A program made the translations under genes and the position numbers. This document shows, one piece after another, positions 56,751-64,000 of a stretch of 64,000 bases of DNA (within the stretch, counting starts at the first letter, position 1; every line of letters starts with the position of its first letter). A model generated the notes under the pieces. That model saw only the letters and a list, made by a program, of their open reading frames with translations, ran no database searches and was not told the origin of the DNA. Source of the DNA: Undibacterium sp. CCC3.4 (GTDB taxonomy: Bacteria > Pseudomonadota > Gammaproteobacteria > Burkholderiales > Burkholderiaceae_D); assembly GCF_034347425.1 (NCBI RefSeq), contig NZ_CP133779.1, forward strand, positions 2,666,001 through 2,730,000, written 5' to 3'.

Positions 56751-57929
56751 ATGAAATTAAAAGTTGCTATTGCATACACTTTCAACGACAAAGATTGGTT
56801 CGGTGGGAGGAACTATTTTGCCAGTTTGTTTGAGAGCTTACAATTACAAGACATAAGTAAAATTCAGTTCGTGTTTATTACCGGAAATAAGACTGAGACA
56901 ACTTTACCTGAAGAGTTTCCGTTTCTGGAAGTAATCAGAACCAGTATTTTGGATCGGATGAACCCAGCTTGGCTGTTACGTCAGTTCACTCTTCGTGGTT
57001 TTGATTCAGATCCAATTTTGGCGCGATTTTTGCTCCAGAAGAAAATTGACTTACTTTCTCACTCCGGCTATTTAGGTAACAAGCCTGGGATCAAAACTTT
57101 ACCTTGGCTGTTTGATTTTCAGTTTATGCATCTGCCAGAACACTGGACTGAATCACAACTTCGATGGGTGAAGCGACGTTACATGACTTCTTGCGAACAA
57201 TGTGATGGGGTAATTGTCAGTAGCGCTGACGCCTTAAAAGATTTAATGGATTTTTATCCGAAATCGAAGGTAGATAAGCATGTATTAAGATTTGTATCGA
57301 ACCCAATTGATTTTAGTAAAATAGTCTCGCTAGATCATTTGATGAATACTTATGATTTACCGGAAAAATATCTTTATCTCCCGAATCAATTTTGGACACA
57401 TAAAAATCACAAAATTGTTATTGACGCTCTTGCCATATTAAAGAAGCAAGGTGTCAATGTCACGGTAGTATGCACAGGACAGACGAAAGACCTCAGAAGG
57501 CCAAATTATTTCAGTGAATTGATGCATGCCTGTGAAGAGGCTGGCGTTTCCACTAATTTTAAAGTGTTAGGAGTTATACCCTTTCAGCATGCTCAATCGA
57601 TGATGGTGCATGCATTGGCAGTTTTGAACCCATCACGGTTTGAAGGTTGGAGCACGACTGTGGAAGAGGCTAAAACATTAAACAAACGATTACTTTTATC
57701 CGATTTAGCGGTTCATAAAGAGCAAGCGCCCACTTTTGGAAAATTTTTCTCTCCTGATAATGCTGATCAATTAGCACAGTTAATGGTAGAAATTTTTCAA
57801 GAAAAAGCGATTCCTTTAGACGAGAAATTGCTTGTACGAGATTACAAGAAACGTCAGCATGAATTTGCATTGACATACTTAAACATAATTAACCATACAT
57901 TGGAATTAGATTGCACAAGAAAGGCGTAA
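56751..57929 (+). CDS. Glycosyltransferase, GT4-like
   Basis: 392 residues from ATG 56751, two bases after the previous stop; the ORF continues upstream to 56727 only inside the epimerase gene. GT-B type: N-terminal half with LLSHSGYLGNKPGIKTLPWLFDFQFMHLPEHW, C-terminal half with YLYLPNQFWTHKNHKIVIDALAILKKQGVNVTVVCTGQ and VLNPSRFEGWSTTVEEAKTLNKRLLLSDLAVHKEQ, the EX7E-containing nucleotide site. Adds a sugar to the lipid-linked repeat unit; specificity unknown. Confidence 0.85.
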   Translation: MKLKVAIAYTFNDKDWFGGRNYFASLFESLQLQDISKIQFVFITGNKTETTLPEEFPFLEVIRTSILDRMNPAWLLRQFTLRGFDSDPILARFLLQKKIDLLSHSGYLGNKPGIKTLPWLFDFQFMHLPEHWTESQLRWVKRRYMTSCEQCDGVIVSSADALKDLMDFYPKSKVDKHVLRFVSNPIDFSKIVSLDHLMNTYDLPEKYLYLPNQFWTHKNHKIVIDALAILKKQGVNVTVVCTGQTKDLRRPNYFSELMHACEEAGVSTNFKVLGVIPFQHAQSMMVHALAVLNPSRFEGWSTTVEEAKTLNKRLLLSDLAVHKEQAPTFGKFFSPDNADQLAQLMVEIFQEKAIPLDEKLLVRDYKKRQHEFALTYLNIINHTLELDCTRKA

Positions 57930-57937
57930 CTGATGTG

Positions 57938-59119
57938 ATGAAAATAGATGCGCCAAATAAAATGGGGTACACGTTTTTTTTGGTTATGGCATTAATTTCA
58001 TCTTCTCAAATGTCTAATCCGTATGCATTTTTGGTGACTTGTTTAGCGCTCGTTTGCTTAACATTTTTGCAAAAAGAGACATTGCCTAGAAGCTATTTTC
58101 TCTTCACTATACTTGTATTTGGAATTTCGCTTTTAGGCATGATTTTTGAACTCAATGCCGAGGTGGTCACGCGTATTTTAATGACATGCGCACTAATACC
58201 TTTAGTATTTTTAATAGATTTGCGAAAACATCCCCAAGCACTCGACTTTGCTACTAAGTTCATGGGGCTGTCACTTGCACTGGCTATCATCGGGTTTCTT
58301 TATGCCCTCGCTGGCGGTGCTGACCTATTTCGCCTGATTAACCCGGATGGCCGAGAGCTCTTGCTGTTTCTATCAACTTTTTCTAATTCAAATTTTCCTA
58401 TTGGCGGCGGTCATATCATCCGTCCCAGTTTTATTTTTGATGAGCCCGGTGCATATACGTTTGCGATAGACACAATATTACTGATTAATTTAATGGTCTA
58501 TCGGAAATTGCGGGGGATAGATTGGTTCTTGATAATTGGTGGTTTAATCACTTTTTCGATCGCACATATTTTAGTTTGTTGCTTGATTGTGTTTGCGGCA
58601 CGTAAATCAAAACTCTTGTTTATTCCAGCTTGTGCAATCTCAGGCATTGATTATCTTTTGTACTTATCGAGCGGAGTTTCTCAAATAATCGATAGATTTA
58701 CTGTGGTTGACGGGGCATTGGCTGGCGACAACAGAAGTAAGCTGTTTGAGCGTGCGTTCGATTTAGTTGTTGAACATCCGTATGGGATGGGAGGTATCTG
58801 CAACTGGGATATATCTTCATGTTTTGATATATACGGTGGATTCGGAGAAAATCCTGCTTTTCCAGCAGCTTATTACGGAATTATGGCCGCTTCAGCATAT
58901 TATTTAATTTTTTTCATTATTGTATCGCTCATAGTTATTAGTGCCTTGAAGTTGAATAGATTTTGGATGTTGACATCACTTGCCATACTAGCGCTGATTG
59001 CGCAGCGCCCGTTTTTGTTCAATATTGGTTATAACTTGCAAATATTATTAATTTTTTCAATGCTATTGAAAACCATAACCTTAAAAAAAACACCTGTAGC
59101 TACAAATGACAAACATTAA
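57938..59119 (+). CDS. Wzy-like O-antigen/EPS polymerase
   Basis: About 393 residues, 10 or so membrane helices (MGYTFFLVMALISS, YAFLVTCLALVCLTFL, SYFLFTILVFGISLLGMIF, ILMTCALIPLVFLID ...) with a large hydrophilic loop around residue 190-280 (ELLLFLSTFSNSNFPIGGGHIIRPSFIFDEPGAYTF). Low sequence conservation is usual for Wzy polymerases, so the call rests on topology and place between glycosyltransferases next to a Wzx-like gene. The start is uncertain: TTG 57911 or ATG 57938. Confidence 0.68.
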   Translation: MKIDAPNKMGYTFFLVMALISSSQMSNPYAFLVTCLALVCLTFLQKETLPRSYFLFTILVFGISLLGMIFELNAEVVTRILMTCALIPLVFLIDLRKHPQALDFATKFMGLSLALAIIGFLYALAGGADLFRLINPDGRELLLFLSTFSNSNFPIGGGHIIRPSFIFDEPGAYTFAIDTILLINLMVYRKLRGIDWFLIIGGLITFSIAHILVCCLIVFAARKSKLLFIPACAISGIDYLLYLSSGVSQIIDRFTVVDGALAGDNRSKLFERAFDLVVEHPYGMGGICNWDISSCFDIYGGFGENPAFPAAYYGIMAASAYYLIFFIIVSLIVISALKLNRFWMLTSLAILALIAQRPFLFNIGYNLQILLIFSMLLKTITLKKTPVATNDKH

Positions 59120-59897
59120 ACCAGTAATTACTATTGCCGTTCCTTCATTTAATCAGGGTCAGTTTATTGACGATGCGCTCGCATCAATATTTTCTCAAAA
59201 TATTCCTGTTGAGGTATATGTTGCGGACGGCGGCTCTACGGATAACTCTGTGGAGGTGATTAAAAAGTGGGAACACAAATTGGCTGGCTGGCGCAGTGCA
59301 CCAGATAATGGGCAAACTGCTGCAATTAATGAATGTATAGCGAAAGGAAGCGCCCCATATGTCGCATGGCTCAATAGCGACGATGTCTATCTTGAGGGTG
59401 GTTTGAATGCATTGCTAGCTGCATTTACCAGTGCTCCGGACTCTCCTGTTGTTTATGGACGGGTCTGGAATACAGATAAAAATTTAAAAAAGTTAGAACG
59501 TATTAAGACTGAGCCGTTCAGTAGAGTCAGATTGGCTTCTAGATGCATTATTTCCCAGCCTGGCACTTTGATGCGGAGGGATGCATGGGAACGAGTTGAT
59601 GGAGCGGACGAGACACTGGGGATGTCGATGGATTACGATTTATGGTGGCGCCTGTCTGAGCGTATCGGCCCCTTTCGTTACATTGAGGTCGATGTTGCTA
59701 TAAATCGAGATCACGAAGAAACTAAAACCAATACAAAACGGCATCAGCACTATAGCGAATCAATGGCCATAGTGAAAAAATACTATGGATCGGTTCCATT
59801 GAGATGGTGGGCTGCTTGGCCAATATCTGTTTGGTGGCGATCTTTAAAGGGGCATGTCTCGCGTAAGTACTTCGCTAAGACTGGGAAGCAGCTATGA
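59106..59897 (+). CDS. Family 2 glycosyltransferase
   Basis: 263 residues. GT-A fold: ITIAVPSFNQGQFIDDALASIFSQNIPVEVYVADGGSTDNSVEVIKKW (nucleotide-binding with DGGSTDNS), WLNSDDVYLEGGLNALL (DxD-like SDD metal site), and ISQPGTLMRRDAW...DYDLWWRLSERIG acceptor region. Overlaps the polymerase gene by 14 bases and the next gene by four (ATGA), so translation is coupled. Confidence 0.9.
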   Translation: MTNIKPVITIAVPSFNQGQFIDDALASIFSQNIPVEVYVADGGSTDNSVEVIKKWEHKLAGWRSAPDNGQTAAINECIAKGSAPYVAWLNSDDVYLEGGLNALLAAFTSAPDSPVVYGRVWNTDKNLKKLERIKTEPFSRVRLASRCIISQPGTLMRRDAWERVDGADETLGMSMDYDLWWRLSERIGPFRYIEVDVAINRDHEETKTNTKRHQHYSESMAIVKKYYGSVPLRWWAAWPISVWWRSLKGHVSRKYFAKTGKQL

Positions 59898-61027
59898 TGA
59901 AAATTGTCCATATAGGGAAGTATTATCGCCCGGATTCCGGCGGCATTGAAAGTGTCACCGAAAGCCTTGCATCTGGTTTTGTAAAGGCGGGGCACCAACT
60001 TACTGTCGTTTGCTTTGAAAAGACACCTGCAAAACTGAAGCAAGTGATTGATGGCGTCAATGTTGTTCGTGCGCCTATTTGGAGAACGATCGCGTCTCAG
60101 CCTATAGGCTTAAAATATCTTTGGAGGTGTATCTCCGAGGGACGCTCAGCGGATATTGTTCATATACATGTCCCGAATATGTTAGGCGCATTGGGTTCTC
60201 TTTTTTTAGGAAAAAAGCCAAAGTTGGTCGTTCATTGGCATAGCGATGTAATCGGAAAAGGGATACTCGGTTCGATTTTGCGACCCCTTGAAACGGCGTT
60301 ATTAAAGAGAGCTGATTGTATTGTCGCTACATCACCGATTTATGCAGATGCCTCCCCGATTCTTAAGCGATTCTCCGAAAAAGTAAATATCATTCCAATC
60401 GGAATAGCAGATACAAGTGGAACCGGAAGCTTACTATCTGGCAGCACATTTCTGTCGGATGATTTGAACGAAAAATTAACAGGAAAGAAACTTGTTTTAG
60501 CAGTGGGGCGGCTGGTCCCATATAAAGGGTTTGAGGTCCTGATTAAAGCAGCGGAAAAGCTTAGCGATGACTCGGCTGTTGTAATCGTTGGAAGCGGTGA
60601 GTTGTATCAATCGTTGGAAAAACTTATTTCAGATCTTAAGTTAAACGGAAAAGTATTTTTGACCGGTCGCCTGGAAGACAATGCACTCGCTGAACTGTAT
60701 CGAAGGGCTGATCTGTTTTGTCTACCTTCAATTGAGCGCTCCGAAGCCTTTGGGGTAGTGTTGCTGGAGGCGATGGCTTACAGTCTGCCAATTGTAGCGT
60801 CCAACATACCGGGGTCGGGAGTGCCGTGGGTAAATCAGCACGAGGTGAGCGGCTTAAATGTGCCTGTTGGTGATGAAATAAAGCTTGCTGAGGCATGCAA
60901 TAGAATTCTGTGGTCAAAAATTGATTCGGAAAAATTCTCCACTGGTGCTCGGACTAGGTTTCTCAGTGAATTTACCGAAGATATTTCAGTGACTTTAATG
61001 TTGAATTTATATAAGAATATCCTGTAA
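59894..61027 (+). CDS. Family 4 glycosyltransferase
   Basis: 377 residues. GT-B fold: MMKIVHIGKYYRPDSGGIESVTESLASGFVKAGHQLTVV start (typical GT4 N-terminus), C-terminal KKLVLAVGRLVPYKGFEVLIKAAEKLSDDSAVVIVGSGELYQSLEKLI and LFCLPSIERSEAFGVVLLEAMAYSLPIVASNIPGSGVPWV with the E(x7)E pair. Retaining transferase adding a sugar of the repeat unit. Confidence 0.92.
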   Translation: MMKIVHIGKYYRPDSGGIESVTESLASGFVKAGHQLTVVCFEKTPAKLKQVIDGVNVVRAPIWRTIASQPIGLKYLWRCISEGRSADIVHIHVPNMLGALGSLFLGKKPKLVVHWHSDVIGKGILGSILRPLETALLKRADCIVATSPIYADASPILKRFSEKVNIIPIGIADTSGTGSLLSGSTFLSDDLNEKLTGKKLVLAVGRLVPYKGFEVLIKAAEKLSDDSAVVIVGSGELYQSLEKLISDLKLNGKVFLTGRLEDNALAELYRRADLFCLPSIERSEAFGVVLLEAMAYSLPIVASNIPGSGVPWVNQHEVSGLNVPVGDEIKLAEACNRILWSKIDSEKFSTGARTRFLSEFTEDISVTLMLNLYKNIL

Positions 61028-61138
61028 GCAAATTTTTTGAATATACCGTGAGGCGTTTGTCTTGTCGATAGCTTGTAATCGTCGTTTTCATATGTCCTAA
61101 TCCGATAGTAACTTAACTTAAAATCAGAGTATTTTTCA

Positions 61139-63178
61139 GTGATACAAACTAGTCCTGTACATCCAAAATATCGAGCCGATGTTGATGGCCTGCGTGCAAT
61201 TGCAGTCTTATCAGTAGTTGGTTTTCATGCGTTTCCTGAATTGATTCCCGGCGGATTTGTTGGAGTTGACATTTTTTTTGTCATTTCCGGATTTTTGATT
61301 TCAACTATTATTTATGGGAATTTACAGGCCCAAAGTTTTAGTTTTTTTGATTTTTACAGTAGACGAATCAAAAGAATTTTTCCTGCATTGCTACTCGTTT
61401 TATTTACAACGTATGCGATAGGTTGGTTATTTTTGTTTCCACGAGAATTTCAGCTTCTGAATAAAAATTTGGTTGGAGGGGTCGCATTTGTTTCAAATTT
61501 TGTACTTTGGAAAGATGCTGGCTACTTTGATATTTTGTCTGATACGAAACCGTTACTACATCTTTGGTCGCTCGCTATTGAAGAGCAATTTTATATTTTT
61601 TGGCCGTTCATTTTGTGGATCGCAAGTAGGAAGAAAATTAACCTCTTCTATATTTGTATCGCCGTCGGTATTTTATCGTTTACTTTAAATATTGTAGAAA
61701 TTGGTAGAGACCCCACGGGAACTTTTTACTCGCCATTAACGAGATTCTGGGAGCTATTGGTTGGTTCCGCCTTAGCAATAATTTATTTAAGTAAAAGGTC
61801 AAAAAATAAAATTATCGGTATCGACGCCGATTCCGTACTGTCCTGTATCGGGGCTTGCTTAATATTATGCGGTCTGGTTTTAACTACAAAAGAGAACGCA
61901 TTTCCAGGTTATTGGGCATTATTTCCTACAATCGGTGCTGCATTATTAATTTACTCTTCCAGTGAAACTTGGTTCAATCAAAAGGTTTTATCCAATAAAT
62001 TTTTGGTTTGGTTTGGTTTAATTAGTTTCCCTTTATATTTGTGGCATTGGCCGATACTTTCTTTTTTAAGAGTAATTTTAGGAGCAGTGCCCTCTTTGGA
62101 AATGAGAATTGCTGCGGTTGTTGCCTCTATAATTCTGGCATGGGCGACGCTGCATGTCGTCGAAAAGCCAATAAGATTTAGTCAGTGGGGGAAAACGGCA
62201 ACATTTGCGTTAGTGTTGATGATGATTTCTCTTGGTTCACTAAGCGGCTATTCTTATGTAAAAGAACGAAATTTAGCTGTTTTGTCTCACGGTAATGGCT
62301 TAAATCGGACTTTTACACGCTTGAATCCACTTTCGTTGAGTGGTGCAGATAATGGTGACTTGGGATTTAGCGTAAATGATTGAGGCGTCACTAACATGCA
62401 AGACAAACAGTTATTCGGAAACTGTCAGCAAGACTCCAGAGGCAAGGCCCGTTTTGCATTGATGGGGGATAGCAAAGCTGCTGCTCTTTTTCCCGGATTA
62501 GTTCGGACCTCACTCGATAGTGGACGGTGGTTATTCATTGGTGGGAATGGCGCTAACGGAGCACCTATTCCATTAATGTCTAGCCGAACAGATTATTCAA
62601 GTTTTCAAAAAATGACAGGCATCGCTGTAAATGCTATTCAAAGCAATCCCGATATTGAAACTGTCGTTATTGTCGCTGCGACCCGAGCATTGTTCCAGTT
62701 GAATAATGAGTATTCTATTGAGGATTTATCAAATAGTAAAAACTATGATGATGTTTTTGAGGGATTTTCTCAGGTCATTAAAATATTTTTAAAAGCTGGA
62801 AAAAATATTGTGTTGGTTGTTAATAATCCTACTTTGGCTGATCCCAGCGTCTGTTTAAATAGGATTACCGAATTTAATTTTTTAAATAAATATTTAAATG
62901 GCGAAAAAAAGTATTGCCGAATCGGAATTGAAGAGCAACTGAAGCTTTCTGAAAAATATCGGTTATTGTTGAATCAATTGCAAACTATTGATTCAAGGAA
63001 AGTAAGGGTGTTTGATACACTCAACATACTTTGTGATGAAACAAACCGTTTTTGCACACCAGAAAAGAGCGGTAGGCTTTTATACAGTTATAGCGATCAT
63101 ATTTCAGATTTTGCGGCAGGATTAATCGGTCGACAATTAAATAATTATTTGACATCGTCGTTTGTAGATGTTAAATAA
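61139..63178 (+). pseudogene. AT3-SGNH acyltransferase gene interrupted by an in-frame stop
   Basis: The OafA-like membrane acyltransferase and the SGNH domain lie in one reading frame, broken by TGA at 62381-62383. Part 1, 61139-62383 (414 residues, GTG start): MIQTSPVHPKYRADVDGLRAIAVLSVVGFHAFPELIPGGFVGVDIFFVISGFLIS, the acyltransferase-3 start with catalytic His, ten or so membrane helices. Part 2, from ATG 62396 to 63178 (260 residues): SGNH block I FALMGDSKAAAL and the C-terminal YSDHISDFAAGLIG. Read through, 679 residues fit the AT3-SGNH fusion family. Part 2 has an AGG ahead of its ATG, so two separate proteins are possible. Confidence 0.75.
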
Positions 63179-63397
63179 GTAAGTTGATTTCAGGAACATT
63201 TTCTAACGGAAAAAGTTTTGTGATTAATGATTTTTTGCTGATAGATTTTGTTGCAAGATCAATAAATATCGTCTTTGAGCAAATTTCGTTGACTAGTTGG
63301 AATGGGATTGTTTGTTAACGACGAATTTTAGATGGGTGTTCAGAGCATTTAAACCAAGCACTTTTCGATTTTCGCAGGAATTAAGGTTTTTTTTATT

Positions 63398-64000
63398 ATG
63401 ATAAAAGTGTTTTCTTTTGCCATTGCTGTTTCTTGGCTAGCATGTTTTGCTCTAATACAGTTTAAGCATGCACATCAACATTTGTCTTCAGATCATGTAG
63501 GTTCTGGGCCGCAAAAGATGCATCATGGCGCAACACCACGCATAGGTGGTTTGCCTGTATTTTTGGGTTTGTTAGCTGGCATGGCTGCAATGTACTATGA
63601 CACATACGAATTTAACAGTCTGCCCTTCATCGCAGCCATTCTTCCTGTCTGGTTGGCTGGGATGACTGAAGATTTGACTAAAAAAGTCAGCCCGCTCAAG
63701 CGTCTGCTGGCTGCTTTCGTTTCTGCCTTAATCGGCATGTGGCTGCTTAATGCCAAGTTGGTGCGGCTCGACGTGGCTTGGCTCGATGAGCTGATCACCA
63801 CGTATATCTTGGTCAATGCCTTATTGATCATGATTGCCGTCGGCGGCATTACCCATGCCATGAATATCATCGATGGCTTCAACGGTTTGGCTGGGGGCGT
63901 GGTGGTGATGATTTTATCGGCTCTGGCCTATGTCAGTTACCAAGTCAATGATTTGTTTTTGTTTGCTCAGTGCTTGGCGCTGATCGGTGCCACGATGGGC
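63398..64000 (+). CDS. WecA/MraY-type undecaprenyl-phosphate glycosyl-1-phosphate transferase, 5' part
   Basis: At least 201 residues; continues beyond the window. Starts MIKVFSFAIAVSWLACFALI with several membrane helices. Motifs of the family: HHGATPRIGGLPVFLGLL, GMTEDLTKKVSPLKRLLAAF (DD-like region), and GGITHAMNIIDGFNGLAGGVVVM with the NxxDGxNGL motif. Such enzymes load the first sugar on undecaprenyl phosphate, so it may initiate the repeat unit. GC content rises again within this gene, the right edge of the AT-rich block. The 63179-63397 interval has no gene. Confidence 0.88.
   Translation, partial: MIKVFSFAIAVSWLACFALIQFKHAHQHLSSDHVGSGPQKMHHGATPRIGGLPVFLGLLAGMAAMYYDTYEFNSLPFIAAILPVWLAGMTEDLTKKVSPLKRLLAAFVSALIGMWLLNAKLVRLDVAWLDELITTYILVNALLIMIAVGGITHAMNIIDGFNGLAGGVVVMILSALAYVSYQVNDLFLFAQCLALIGATMG

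Overview
The window reads as the chromosome of a betaproteobacterium, most likely of the Oxalobacteraceae (Undibacterium/Janthinobacterium/Herbaspirillum type). This rests on the glnA-ntrB-ntrC arrangement, the rRNA sequences, minor type IV pilin genes, a recC-recB-recD operon and an EPS-associated MarR regulator. It is an inference from gene content; no database search was run.

Layout. 1-4434: nitrogen regulation (3' part of glnA, a small DUF4124-like exported protein, ntrB, ntrC). 4440-4723: first copy of a repeat family called R1 here. 4933-7440: HDOD protein and a convergent FAD-dependent dehydrogenase sharing a bidirectional terminator. 7550-13540: a complete rRNA operon (two promoters, boxA, 16S, tRNA-Ala, tRNA-Ile, 23S, 5S, terminator) with the spacer tRNAs in Ala-Ile order. 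13855-17141: minor pilin operon pilV-pilW-pilX-pilE-fimT without pilY1. 17142-17925: two fused R1 copies. 18025-27118: recC-recB-recD.

27123-37298 is the most interesting part: a lasso-peptide locus. On the minus strand are, in transcription order, the macrolactam synthetase (C), a 47-residue precursor gene (31594-31737), an HprK-like kinase, a PAPS-dependent sulfotransferase, a PqqD-like leader-binding protein (B1), a transglutaminase-like leader peptidase (B2) and an ABC exporter (D). Divergent on the plus strand are an ATP-grasp protein and, beyond an R1 element, an APS kinase (cysC) that could supply PAPS, and a nucleotidyltransferase. The predicted core is GKSSTLGADSSSNS: Gly1 to Asp9 ring, all-polar tail ending in Ser. 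The enzymes suggest a phosphorylated and/or sulfated lasso peptide.

37555-39870: a Gly-rich exported protein and a stand-alone cis-prenyltransferase. 39947-48960: a repeat-rich accessory zone with a second 173-bp repeat family (R2), two small GIY-YIG nuclease genes joined to R2 halves, a (GGGTA)14 tract, an IS3-like element, hipBA, decayed toxin-antitoxin genes and an IS4-family element inserted in an R2 copy.

49119-64000: exopolysaccharide/O-antigen cluster: MarR-type EPS regulator, GDP-mannose/GDP-fucose synthesis (manC, fcl, gmd), Wzx-like flippase, two hexapeptide acyltransferases, a sugar epimerase, three glycosyltransferases, a Wzy-like polymerase, an AT3-SGNH acyltransferase split by an in-frame stop, and the start of a WecA/MraY-type initiating transferase. 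From about 51 kb to 63.4 kb the DNA is visibly more AT-rich than the flanks, suggesting acquired DNA.
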